From contig JASJBF010000028.1 of NCBI GenBank assembly GCA_030066685.1, forward strand, positions 1-64,000: a stretch of 64,000 bases of DNA, read 5' to 3'. Both the position numbers and the translations under genes were made by a program. How positions within the stretch are numbered: position 1 is the stretch's first letter; the number at the start of each line of letters is the position of its first letter. A model generated the notes under the pieces. That model was not told the origin of the DNA. It made no database searches and saw only the letters and a program-made list of their open reading frames with translations. Below, one piece after another: positions 43,763 through 51,696 of the stretch. Origin of the DNA: Kiloniellales bacterium (GTDB lineage Bacteria > Pseudomonadota > Alphaproteobacteria > Kiloniellales > JAKSBE01).

Positions 43763-44659
43763 TCAGGCGGCGCGGCCGCGCCGCGCCTCGCGGTGGATGA
43801 TGTAGAGGCCGCAGGCGACCAGCAGGCCGACACCCGGCCAGATCCCGGCGTCGGGCAGCTCCCGCCAGATCAGCCAGCCGAGGATCAGGCCCCAGATCAA
43901 TACGGTGTAGTCGAAGGGCGCGACCGCCGCCGCCGGCGCGTGGCGATAGGCCTGGACCATGAACAGCATGCCCAGGCTGCCGGCCACCCCCAGCCCGACG
44001 AAGAGCAGCCAGTCGCGCGGCGTCGGCAAGGTCCAGCCGAAGGGCAGCAGGGCCGCCGTGGCGAGCGCGCCGATGACCGCGGTCCAGAACAGGATCGCCG
44101 CCGAGGTCTCCGCGCGCGACAGCCGGCGCGACAGGATCATCACCAGGGCGTAGGCGAAGGCGGCGCCCAGGGGCAGCAGGGCCGCCGGCTGGAAGGCCGC
44201 GCTGCCGGGTCGCAGGATCGCCATCACCGCGACGAAGCCGACCAGGATCGCGGCCCAGCGCCGCAGCCCGACCGTCTCGCCCAGCAGCGGCACCGAGAGG
44301 GCGGCGATGAAGACCGGCCCGGCGAAGGTGATGGCGAAGGCCTCGGCGAGGGGCATGAACTGCAGCCCGGTGAAGAACATGAATCCGGCGGCCAGGCCGC
44401 AGGCCGCCCGGATGCCGTGCAGCCGGAAGCGGGCCGTGTGCAGGGTCGCGATCCCGCCGTCGCGCCAGACCAGGGCGGCGATGAGAAAGAGGCCGAAGAA
44501 GTTCCGGAAGAACATGATCTGGATGACGCTGTAGCCCTCGCCCAGCAGCTTGGCGAGCGCGTCGAGCCCGGACACGCAGAACATGCCCAGGCAGGCGTAG
44601 GCGATCCCCAGGGGGATCCGCTCCTCCGTCGCCGCCTGGACCGTGGCTTCGGTCGCCAT
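43763..44659 (-). CDS. EamA/DMT-superfamily membrane transporter
   Basis: 298-residue transporter with ten hydrophobic segments in two EamA halves. The first half has MFFRNFFGLFLIAALVWRDG and ACGLAAGFMFFTGLQFMPLA (with FAITFAGPVFIAALSV), the usual drug/metabolite transporter pattern; the second has FVGLGVAGSLGMLFMVQAYR and AAVAPFDYTVLIWGLILGWL. Such proteins export amino acids, nucleosides or drugs; the substrate cannot be inferred. Its stop abuts the convergent ureohydrolase gene. A promoter-like element at 44882-44910 lies about 220 bases upstream. Confidence 0.9.
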   Translation of the reverse strand: MATEATVQAATEERIPLGIAYACLGMFCVSGLDALAKLLGEGYSVIQIMFFRNFFGLFLIAALVWRDGGIATLHTARFRLHGIRAACGLAAGFMFFTGLQFMPLAEAFAITFAGPVFIAALSVPLLGETVGLRRWAAILVGFVAVMAILRPGSAAFQPAALLPLGAAFAYALVMILSRRLSRAETSAAILFWTAVIGALATAALLPFGWTLPTPRDWLLFVGLGVAGSLGMLFMVQAYRHAPAAAVAPFDYTVLIWGLILGWLIWRELPDAGIWPGVGLLVACGLYIIHREARRGRAA

Positions 44660-44998
44660 GCCGCTTCGTCCCTCTCGCCTTCCCCGCCGCCCGGCGCCCG
44701 AGCCGGCAGCAAGCCCGCCGCGTCCGCCCGCGACCCATGGAACCGGCCTCGGTCGGACGCCTTGCCGTCGACGCCGAGTGCGTCGCTGCCAAATCGGGCG
44801 CCCCCGGGCACGCTTCGCGACCGCGGTGCGCGCGCCGGCGCACTTCGGCGCCCTGTATCCGGGCTTCGGGGGCTGCCCGCGAGGCTACTGTGAAGGCCCT
44901 CGGGGCGCAAGGACGCGGCGCCGGCCGGAGCGCGACGTAGAGCTTGCGCCCGTCTTCTTACTTGGCTGAGCCTTGAGGCTGTGGCGCCGAGACTGGAT
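44660..44998. other. Intergenic region, 339 bases
   Basis: Between the EamA gene and tRNA-Arg. The only clear signal is a tRNA-type promoter copy at 44882-44910 (minus). No trusted ORF, repeat or second RNA gene is seen; I looked for a decayed tRNA downstream of that promoter and found none. Confidence 0.6.
44882..44910 (-). promoter_or_regulatory. Copy of the tRNA-Arg promoter
   Basis: Minus strand: TTGCGC, 17 bases, TAGCCT, with CCTTCACAG directly before the -10 as in the tRNA promoter at 45088-45116. It points to the EamA gene about 220 bases away, or is a duplicated relic. Confidence 0.5.
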
Positions 44999-45075
44999 TG
45001 GCGACCCCGGCAGGATTCGAACCTGCGACCTACAGATTAGGAATCTGCCGCTCTATCCAGCTGAGCTACGGGGCC
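44999..45075 (-). tRNA. tRNA-Arg (anticodon CCT)
   Basis: 77 bases including an encoded 3' CCA. It folds as a complete cloverleaf: acceptor GGCCCCG/CGGGGTC, D stem GCTC/GAGC, anticodon stem GCAGA/TCTGT with loop TTCCTAA, and T arm GCAGG-TTCGAAT-CCTGC. Anticodon CCT reads AGG. A promoter element ends about 12 bases before its 5' end. Confidence 0.97.
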
Positions 45076-45087
45076 GCGTCGAGCGGG

Positions 45088-45116
45088 AAGCTACTGTGAA
45101 GGGCGCGCGGGCGCAA
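45088..45116 (-). promoter_or_regulatory. Promoter of tRNA-Arg
   Basis: Minus strand: -35 TTGCGC, a 17-base spacer ending CCTTCACAG, -10 TAGCTT. The predicted start at about 45081 leaves a leader of about 6 bases before the mature tRNA. Confidence 0.6.
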
Positions 45117-45154
45117 GCTCCGGCCCCGCCCGGCGCGCCCGGCCGGGGGTTCCG

Positions 45155-45586
45155 CTAGGTGTCGACGACCACCATCATCGGCGTCCAGCCCTTGAAGAGG
45201 ACGTTGAAGTAGTAGCGCGACGGCGGTTCGGTCTCGTAGGAAAGGTCCCAGTCCGCCGCCTCTTCGGGCCGTTCAGGGATCGACAGCCCGTCGAGGCGGA
45301 ACTCCTGCTCCCCGTCGAGGCCGTAGTCCCGAGCGGCCGATTCGAGCCTTTTGCGGATATCGGGCCAGAGGCCGTCGTAGCGCGCCTCGACCTCGTCGAA
45401 GAAGGCGCGCTGCCGCTCCGTCGGGCCGCTCGCTTCGCCGAAGATGACCACCTCCACCTCCCGGTCGAGCGGCGCAAAGCGCAGCTTGCCCTCCCACATC
45501 CGGGCGTCGCGCAGATAGCACAGGGGCCCGAAGCGGGGATCCTCGATCCGGATCGGCCGGAACAGGTCCTTCCAGAACTCGAACAT
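45155..45586 (-). CDS. Hypothetical protein, soluble, 143 residues
   Basis: 143 residues, no family recognised with confidence. The sequence starts MFEFWKDLFRPIRIEDPRFG, continues with a beta-rich part (PLCYLRDARMWEGKLRFAPL, then EVEVVIFGEAS), an acidic helix TERQRAFFDEVEARYDGL, and ends in a strand pattern YYFNVLFKGWTPMMVVVDT. No signal peptide or membrane helix is seen. GGAGGCAGGC precedes the ATG; the frame continues upstream without conservation. It is encoded alone upstream of the tRNA. The fold resembles small immunity or DUF-type proteins of the DUF2262 kind, but that is a guess. Confidence 0.7.
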   Translation of the reverse strand: MFEFWKDLFRPIRIEDPRFGPLCYLRDARMWEGKLRFAPLDREVEVVIFGEASGPTERQRAFFDEVEARYDGLWPDIRKRLESAARDYGLDGEQEFRLDGLSIPERPEEAADWDLSYETEPPSRYYFNVLFKGWTPMMVVVDT

Positions 45587-45865
45587 GCCTGCCTCCGCCG
45601 GCAGCATCGCGGCGAGGCAGAGGCTGTAGCACGGTGGCCGCAGCGGCGAAAGGCCGGCCGCCCACCGGCGACGGGCGGAGCGCCCCTCAGCCAAAAGGCG
45701 CCCTACCTGGGCGCGAGTCTTCAACGGCTTGGGAACGTGGGGCGAAAAAAAATGCCCCACGGCTCTGTCTACGCCCGCCGCAAGCTCGGCGATCAGCCGG
45801 CGACCTTGCCGAGGCCGCCGCCGTCGCCGAGAATGGGCGCTTTCCGCGGGGGGGCGGAAGCGCGG

Positions 45866-46909
45866 ATGCCGGGCCTGAACCGGGCGCGCCTGAGGCGCGT
45901 TCCACGGATCCTGCGGTCGCCGCGGCTGCAGGCCTTCGTCCTGCGGGCCCTGGCGTCCGATCTGCTGGCCCTGGCCCTGCCCCCCAGGAAACGCGGTGCG
46001 CTGCGCTACCGCTGGCGCTACGGCAACGACCGCAGGCTGGTGGAGATCAACCACCTGCTGCGCACGGGCGCGCCGGTCAACCTCGAGGCGCCGCGGACCT
46101 ACTGCGACAAGATGAGCCACCTCAAGCTCTTCCACGACAACCCCCTGATGGCCTTCTGCACCGACAAGGTCTCCGTGCGCCGCTACGTCGCCTGGAAGGG
46201 CCTGGCCGAGACCCTCGTGCCGCTCCTCGCCGCCTACGAGCGGGCGGCGGACTTCCGGGCCGACGACCTGCCGGCGCGCTTCGTGGCCAAGGCGAGCCAC
46301 GGGTCGGGCTGGGTCCTCTTCTGCCGCGACCGGCAGAGCTTCGATGTGGCGGCGGCCCGGCGCCGCTTCGCCCGCTGGCTGGCCGAGGACTATTCCCTGC
46401 GCCGGGGCGAGACCAACTACCGCGGCATCCCGCCGCGGATCGTCGTGGAGCCCTTGATCGAGCACCTGGAGTCCTTCATCGAATACAAGTTCTTCTGCTT
46501 CCACGGGGCGCCGAAGTTCGTCTCGGTCATCTCCTCGCGGATCAGGGGCGAACCGGTGCGCGGGATCTACGAGATGGACTGGCGCAAGGCGGACTACGGT
46601 TCCGAGGGCCTGAAGCTGGATCCGGCGACCCTGCCGGCGCCGCCGGAGTTCGCCCGGCTGAAGGCCATGGCGGAAAAGCTCGCGGAGGACTTCCTCCACG
46701 TCCGCGTCGACTTCATCGTCGCCGACGGCGATATCTACTTCTCCGAGCTGACCTTCTACAACCTCGGCGGCTTCGTGCCGCTGGTCCCCGAGGCCATGAA
46801 CGAGGTGGTCGGCGGCTACATGGACCTCGCCCGGGCGCCGGTCTATGCGGCGCGCGGCCGCGACGTCCTGAAGGCGCTGGCGGCCGCCGGCGCCGGCCCC
46901 ACCGGATAG
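45866..46909 (+). CDS. TupA-like ATP-grasp protein
   Basis: 347 residues of the TupA-like ATP-grasp family, often found in capsule, teichuronopeptide or polysaccharide gene sets. Family blocks: the entry APRTYCDKMSHLKLFHDNPL, then CTDKVSVRRYVAWKGL, FVAKASHGSGWVLFCRD (ATP-binding strand), IEYKFFCFHGAPKFVSV and the metal-binding end DFLHVRVDFIVADGD with IYFSELTFYNLGGFVPL. The start is ambiguous: ATG 45866 (GGCGGAAG ahead) was used, 45833 is possible. The N-terminal 25 residues are Arg-rich. Such enzymes may ligate an amino acid to a sugar acid; the substrate is unknown. No polysaccharide genes are next to it. Confidence 0.85.
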   Translation: MPGLNRARLRRVPRILRSPRLQAFVLRALASDLLALALPPRKRGALRYRWRYGNDRRLVEINHLLRTGAPVNLEAPRTYCDKMSHLKLFHDNPLMAFCTDKVSVRRYVAWKGLAETLVPLLAAYERAADFRADDLPARFVAKASHGSGWVLFCRDRQSFDVAAARRRFARWLAEDYSLRRGETNYRGIPPRIVVEPLIEHLESFIEYKFFCFHGAPKFVSVISSRIRGEPVRGIYEMDWRKADYGSEGLKLDPATLPAPPEFARLKAMAEKLAEDFLHVRVDFIVADGDIYFSELTFYNLGGFVPLVPEAMNEVVGGYMDLARAPVYAARGRDVLKALAAAGAGPTG

Positions 46910-47069
46910 GGCGGACGACCCGCGGGCAGGGTGGCATTCGCCACTGCGGGGCGCCGCCGCCTTCGGGTAGCCTGGAAGGGCTTCATTTCCGGAAGAGGAG
47001 GTCGTCTCGCCTCGTAGGCCCGCGAAACCCCGGTGCGGCGGCGTGCGCAGGCGACCCGAAGGTGGCGTC

Positions 47070-48968
47070 ATGACGAACAGGCTTGGACTCACCGCCGCGG
47101 TCTTCGCGCTGACCAGCTGTCTCGGCGTCGAGGCGCTGTCGGCGGACCAGGGCGCGCTCGTCGAGACGACGACCCGGGGGACGGTCGGCGTCCTGCTCGA
47201 CGAGATTCCCCTGCCGATGCGCGACCGCGTGGCGAAGAGGATCGCGGCCAAGCCGCCGGCGTTCTGGGCGCAACGGGCGGCGGCGCAGCTGCGGCTGACG
47301 TCCTACCGGCTCGTCTACCGGGAGTTCTACCACGACGAGGGCCAGAAACAGCTCCCCTTGCCGCCCGAGCAGGTCTGGCAGATCGTGCCGCTCGGCGCGC
47401 CGCAACGGGACAAGGACTACGGCGGCCATGACGTGGTCAAGGTCGACTACGCCTTCAGCAGCACGCTGCTGACCGACGTCGATTCGCCGGGCGTCTCGGA
47501 GAAACGGCTGCAGGAAGTCGGCGGGTCCCACGTGGAGCCCTTCATCCTCCCGCTCGATCCCGAGATGCTGCTCCAGCGGACCGGCGTCGCCTGCATGGAC
47601 GAGGACAGCTTCCCCTTCAACAGCCTGGACAGCGAAGAGGTCGATTCCTTCTACGACCGCGACTGCGAGGTCGAGGACGAGCTCGGCAACGAGGGGCAGT
47701 GCCACTACACGCGACAGGCCACCCAATCCTGCGTGAAGGCGATCGAGGCGCAGGTCGGGCGGGTCGACCTCGAGATGACCTACCGGCGGCTGGCCTGGGA
47801 CAAGGCCCATGCCGACAGGGTGCGCGTGGGGCCGGTGACCGGCGAGCAGCCGGACCTCAAGGTCTACCAGCCCGACTTCCGCCCGAGCCGGATCACCTAC
47901 CGCTACATCCACGCCGACGGCTGCGAGGTCGACGAGCAGTGTGTCGGCGGCACCGGCTGGCGGCGCCTCCTGCAGTTCGCGACCTCCGACGAGAACGTCG
48001 GCGAGAAGCCGCTTTCGATCGGCAGCGTCGACTACTTCGTCAGCGGCGAGGGTGCGGAACTCGACGAGCACAACCTCTTCGAGCACAGCGCCTGCCACAA
48101 CCACTTCCACTTCCAGTACTACGGGACCTTCCGCTGGGAGGGCGACCAGAGCTTCACGAGGAAGCACGGCTTCTGCCTGCAGAGCACGGCGCGGGTCGCC
48201 AACCGCGAGACCAGTCCGCTGCACAACGACTTCGCGGGCTGCGACCGGCAGGGCGTCGCCGCCGGCTGGGTCGACCAGTACAAGGCCGGCCTCCCCTGCC
48301 AGTGGCTCGACATCACGGATCTGGCGCCGGGACCCGGCCTGCGCGGCTTCCAGTCCAATCCCCAAGGCTATCTCTGCGAGGGCACCTTCGTGGACGCGAA
48401 GGGGCAGCCGATCTCGGACGGCGAACCCGTGGTCTGGGCGGACACCGGACGGACCGCCGCGAACGGCGAGGCCGTGGAGGCCCCGCTCTGCGCGCTCGCC
48501 CCGGACTGGAACGCCAACAACACCTTCGAGGTGGAGGAGACCATACCGCCGCACGGCCAGGGCCTGATCACCACTGACTGTTCCCGCGGCCAGATCGGCG
48601 GGCTCCGGAACTGCGGCTTCCGTCTGGAGCAGGCACGCAATACCTGCGAGCCGGGGGCTTCGGTCACCTTGTTCTGCAGCGTCGCCCCCCAGGCCGAGCC
48701 GCAGGTGGTGCGCGTCTGCGAGTACAGCCACGCCCTGGGCACGGCCATACCCTGCCGCTACGAGGACACCTGGGTCCCGCTCTCGCCGGGCGTCAGCGAC
48801 CAGCCCTATACGCTCGCGACCGCCGTGGTCACGAGCGCGCCGACCGAGGTCAGCTTCACCTGCCCCGCCGCGCGCAGGGCCGGGACCGAAGAGCCGGGCG
48901 GCGCCTATTCGCTCTATGCCGGTGCCGTGTTCCCGGACGACGGCCACCAGGGTGTCACCTGCCAATAG
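47070..48968 (+). CDS. Secreted lysyl-oxidase-like copper amine oxidase
   Basis: 632 residues. A signal peptide (about 1-25, ending ALSA) is followed by a beta-rich N region with an acidic, Cys-containing loop (about 175-225). Residues about 260-420 are a lysyl oxidase domain: copper ligands H343, H345 and H347 in ACHNHFHF, and the lysine tyrosylquinone pair K365 (KHGFCL) and Y404 (DQYKAGLPCQWLDITD), with the same spacing as in human LOX (KASFC and DTYGADIDCQW). About 200 residues with many cysteines follow. It should oxidise primary amines to aldehydes outside the cytoplasm; natural substrate unknown. AAGGTGG lies before the ATG. Confidence 0.88.
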   Translation: MTNRLGLTAAVFALTSCLGVEALSADQGALVETTTRGTVGVLLDEIPLPMRDRVAKRIAAKPPAFWAQRAAAQLRLTSYRLVYREFYHDEGQKQLPLPPEQVWQIVPLGAPQRDKDYGGHDVVKVDYAFSSTLLTDVDSPGVSEKRLQEVGGSHVEPFILPLDPEMLLQRTGVACMDEDSFPFNSLDSEEVDSFYDRDCEVEDELGNEGQCHYTRQATQSCVKAIEAQVGRVDLEMTYRRLAWDKAHADRVRVGPVTGEQPDLKVYQPDFRPSRITYRYIHADGCEVDEQCVGGTGWRRLLQFATSDENVGEKPLSIGSVDYFVSGEGAELDEHNLFEHSACHNHFHFQYYGTFRWEGDQSFTRKHGFCLQSTARVANRETSPLHNDFAGCDRQGVAAGWVDQYKAGLPCQWLDITDLAPGPGLRGFQSNPQGYLCEGTFVDAKGQPISDGEPVVWADTGRTAANGEAVEAPLCALAPDWNANNTFEVEETIPPHGQGLITTDCSRGQIGGLRNCGFRLEQARNTCEPGASVTLFCSVAPQAEPQVVRVCEYSHALGTAIPCRYEDTWVPLSPGVSDQPYTLATAVVTSAPTEVSFTCPAARRAGTEEPGGAYSLYAGAVFPDDGHQGVTCQ

Positions 48969-49031
48969 GATCGCCTCGCCTCGCCCGCCGAGCATCACCG
49001 GGCCGGCCAATACGTCCGGCGCCGCTGCGCC

Positions 49032-49337
49032 CTACTGCTCCGGCTCGGTGGTGAAGAGGAGGGGATAGCCGGCGGCGCGCCCCGCCTGGGTGCCCTGGTC
49101 GGCCTTGGTCTCCGCGACCTCCCTGGTGAAGACGGCGACCACGCAGGCGCCGCGCTGGTGGGCGGTCATCATCACCACGTAGGCCCTGTCTTCGCCCATG
49201 CCGAAGACCGCCTTCAGGACCTTCACCACGAACTCCCGCGGCGTGTAGTCGTCGTTGACCAGCACGACCTTGTGTAGGCGCGGCCGCTCGGCCTTCGGCC
49301 GGGCCTTTCCGCGGGGCTTGGTAGCGGTGTCCTCCAT
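49032..49337 (-). CDS. clpS: ClpS-family ATP-dependent protease adaptor
   Basis: 101-residue ClpS. The core LHKVVLVNDDYTPREFVVKV contains the N-degron-binding N-D-D-Y-T-P and the later FTREVAETKADQ block; the substrate-pocket residues D and M/V positions look conserved. The middle helix (GEDRAYVVMMTAHQRGACVV) fits ClpS. ClpS delivers N-end-rule substrates to ClpAP. The N-terminal 25 residues are basic. No clpA is in the window; it stands alone, as often for a second ClpS. GGAGGCGC lies ahead of the ATG. The stop lies about 60 bases from the lysyl oxidase gene. Confidence 0.93.
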   Translation of the reverse strand: MEDTATKPRGKARPKAERPRLHKVVLVNDDYTPREFVVKVLKAVFGMGEDRAYVVMMTAHQRGACVVAVFTREVAETKADQGTQAGRAAGYPLLFTTEPEQ

Positions 49338-49448
49338 CGGCGCCTGCGCCTCCCCGGCGCGCCCTCGACCGTCGAAGCATCCTCCCGAGACCTCTGACGC
49401 CGCCGGAGGTCGGTCGCCCGAGGTGCCGGGCGCTTTCCCGGCCAGGCC

Positions 49449-49952
49449 CTAGTTGGCCTTGCCGCCTTTGCGCTTCAGGCAGGCGCGCAGGGCCGCGGCG
49501 GTGGGCTCGCTGACGTAGTAGACGCCGTCGACGATAGTGATGCGGTCGTCGTCCCACTTGGTGGCGTCGAAGTCCCAGGCGATGAGCTGGGCCTTGCGCT
49601 CCGGGTCCTCGATCAGGCGGCGCAGCCGCCGGGTCACCACGCGCTGGAAGGCGGTGGTCGCGCGCAGGTCGGTCTCGCCGGTCAGGGCCAGGATCTCCTT
49701 CATCCGAACCCGGCCGTTCTTGCGGGCGAAGAGCGCCAAGCGTCGGCGGTGGTCCTCGGAGAGCCCGTGGACCAGGCGCTGGGCCTGCTCGACCGAAAGG
49801 TCGAGGGGCCGCCGCCAGTCCAGCTTGGCCGGCTTGCTGCGCCGCCGGTTGCGGCCGTAGACGCCGCCGTCGCCGGCGAAGCGCTCCAGGAGCTCGCGCT
49901 GGACCGCCGGTGACAGCTGCTTGAAGTCGCTTTCGTCGATCTGGATCTTCAT
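49449..49952 (-). CDS. Hypothetical protein with winged-helix-like region
   Basis: 167 residues, not recognised. The first 25 residues form MKIQIDESDFKQLSPAVQRE, a short helical start; a basic segment NRRRSKPAKLDWRRPLDLSV follows, then a helix-turn-helix-like stretch RRRLALFARKNGRVRMKEIL and RATTAFQRVVTRRLRRLIED, and a C-terminal beta-hairpin (ITIVDGVYYVSEPTAAALRA) that could be the wing. It is basic overall, so nucleic-acid binding is plausible. It starts with ATG 49952 and stands alone on its strand between clpS and the peroxidase gene. Confidence 0.72.
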   Translation of the reverse strand: MKIQIDESDFKQLSPAVQRELLERFAGDGGVYGRNRRRSKPAKLDWRRPLDLSVEQAQRLVHGLSEDHRRRLALFARKNGRVRMKEILALTGETDLRATTAFQRVVTRRLRRLIEDPERKAQLIAWDFDATKWDDDRITIVDGVYYVSEPTAAALRACLKRKGGKAN

Positions 49953-50110
49953 CTCGTCCCCTGTCGTCGCTGGGGGCCCAGGCGTCCCGGGGTTTCGGGA
50001 CGGCGGGCTTCGGGCGGCGTGTTGCCGCCGGACACGCCAGGGTTACCAGCCGTCAGTATGCGCGGAGGGCGCCCGCCGCTGTCAAGCGGGCAGCGCCTGG
50101 GCCGGGGCCT

Positions 50111-50662
50111 TCAAGCCTCGGCCTCCTCGAGGGCTGCTTCCACGGCCCGGCGCAGCCGCTCGGCGCTCGGCGTGGTCCAGGAGTAGAACCAGGCGGCCAG
50201 GCGGCCGTCCGGCGCAATGAGGTACTTGTGGAAGTTCCACTTGGGCGCCGCCAGGCCGCCGGCCTCGGCGCGGGCCCAGCGGTAGAAGGGATGGGCCTCG
50301 GGGCCGCGCACCGCGGTCTTGGCGGTAAGGGGGAAGTCGACGCCGAAGTCCTCGCTGCAGAAGGCCCGGATCTCGGCCTCCGTGCCCGGCTCCTGTCCGC
50401 CGAAGTCGTTGGAGGGCACGCCGAGCACGACCAGGCCGCGGTCGCGGTAGGCCTCCCAGAGTGCCTGCAGGCCGCGGTACTGCCCGGTGAAGCCGCAGCG
50501 CGACGCGGTGTTGACCACAAGCACCGCCTTGCCGGCGTAGCGGGCGAGCGGCAGGGGCTTGCCGTCGATCGAGGTGAAGCCGAAAGCATGCGCGCCGCCG
50601 TCCTCCGACTGCGCGTCCTGCGTCTCCTCCGTCGCCTCCTCGGCGATGATCGGCGTGTCCAT
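50111..50662 (-). CDS. Glutathione peroxidase family protein
   Basis: 183 residues. The thiol-peroxidase core is visible: NTASRCGFTGQY with catalytic C56, then VLGVPSNDFGGQEPGTEAEI (Gln of the catalytic triad), FPLTAKTAVRGPEAHPFYRW and KWNFHKYLI (Trp-Asn). Cys rather than Sec is used. No signal peptide is seen; the first 25 residues are acidic and Ala/Glu-rich, an unusual extension. It reduces peroxides with glutathione or thioredoxin as donor. ATG at 50662 with GGGAAAG ahead. It lies 16 bases downstream of proline iminopeptidase on the same strand, so a two-gene operon is likely. Confidence 0.93.
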   Translation of the reverse strand: MDTPIIAEEATEETQDAQSEDGGAHAFGFTSIDGKPLPLARYAGKAVLVVNTASRCGFTGQYRGLQALWEAYRDRGLVVLGVPSNDFGGQEPGTEAEIRAFCSEDFGVDFPLTAKTAVRGPEAHPFYRWARAEAGGLAAPKWNFHKYLIAPDGRLAAWFYSWTTPSAERLRRAVEAALEEAEA

Positions 50663-50678
50663 GATCCCGCTTTCCCGA

Positions 50679-51641
50679 CTAGAGAGTCTTGTACTTTTCC
50701 GTGGCCGCGACAAGGGCCCTGCGGATTCCCGGCTCCATGGCCGAATGCCCGGCGTCGGGGACCACGACGTAGTCCGCCTCGGGCCAGGCCCGGTGCAGGT
50801 CCTCGGCGGTGGCGATCGGGCAGACCACGTCGTAGCGACCCTGGATGATCACCGCGGGGATCCGGCGGATCCGCTCGATGTTGTCGAGCAGCGCGTTCTC
50901 GGGCAGGAAGATCCGGTTGACGAAGTAGTGCGCCTCGATCCGCGCCAGGCCCAGGGCCAGGCGGTCCTCGCCGAAGGCGGCGACGGTCTCGGGGCTGGGC
51001 AGCAGGGTCGAGCAGGCGCCCTCGTAGGTGCTCCAGGCCCGGGCCGCCGGCAGGTGGACCGCCGGGTCCGGGTCCATCAGGCGGCGGTGGTAGGCGGCCA
51101 GGAGGTCGCCGCGCTCGGCCTCGGGCAGGAACTCGGCGAAGCGGCGCCAGTGCTCGGGGAAGAAGGTCCCCATGCCGCGGATGAACCAGTCGATTTCCTG
51201 CGGCCGGCAGAGGAAGATGCCGCGCAGGATCAGGGCCTTGATTCGCTCCGGATGGGCCTGGGCGTACGCCAGGGCCAGGGTGCTGCCCCAGGAGCCGCCG
51301 AAGACCAGCCAGCCCTCGATCCCCAGGCGTTCGCGGAGCCGCTCCAGGTCGGCGATCAGGTCCGGGGTGGTGTTGTCCCGGACCTCGCCCAGAGGGGTCG
51401 AGCGCCCGGCGCCGCGCTGGTCGTATACCACGATGCGGTAGTGCGCCGGGTCGAAGAAGCGGCGGTGGTCCGGGGCCGCGCCGGCGCCCGGCCCGCCGTG
51501 CAGGAAGACCACGGCCGGCCCGCTCGGATTGCCCAGGACCTCCCAGTACATGGCGTGGCCGCTGGTCAGCTCCAGCCGGCCGGTCTCGCTCGGCTCGATC
51601 GGCGGGTAGAGATCGCTGCGCAGGGTGGTGGTTCCGAACAT
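50679..51641 (-). CDS. pip: Proline iminopeptidase (alpha/beta hydrolase)
   Basis: 320-residue proline iminopeptidase of family S33. The oxyanion motif is VFLHGGPGAGA, and the nucleophile Ser lies in VFGGSWGSTLALAYAQAHPE. The catalytic Asp lies in GRYDVVCPI and the His in PDAGHSAMEPG. The E-P-S-x-T-G-R-L-x-L start and DQRGAGRSTPLGE are diagnostic of Pip. It removes N-terminal proline from peptides in the cytoplasm. The gene runs divergently from the SNase-like gene, sharing a short promoter region of about 55 bases. Confidence 0.94.
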   Translation of the reverse strand: MFGTTTLRSDLYPPIEPSETGRLELTSGHAMYWEVLGNPSGPAVVFLHGGPGAGAAPDHRRFFDPAHYRIVVYDQRGAGRSTPLGEVRDNTTPDLIADLERLRERLGIEGWLVFGGSWGSTLALAYAQAHPERIKALILRGIFLCRPQEIDWFIRGMGTFFPEHWRRFAEFLPEAERGDLLAAYHRRLMDPDPAVHLPAARAWSTYEGACSTLLPSPETVAAFGEDRLALGLARIEAHYFVNRIFLPENALLDNIERIRRIPAVIIQGRYDVVCPIATAEDLHRAWPEADYVVVPDAGHSAMEPGIRRALVAATEKYKTL

Positions 51642-51696
51642 TTCGACTTTCGCGACCCGGGAAAACGCGGCGACACTATAACCAAAGCGCGCGGCC

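Noticed and set aside
44800-44875. A second, decayed tRNA after the promoter copy at 44882-44910
   Set aside because: No T arm, anticodon stem or acceptor stem could be found in the sequence.
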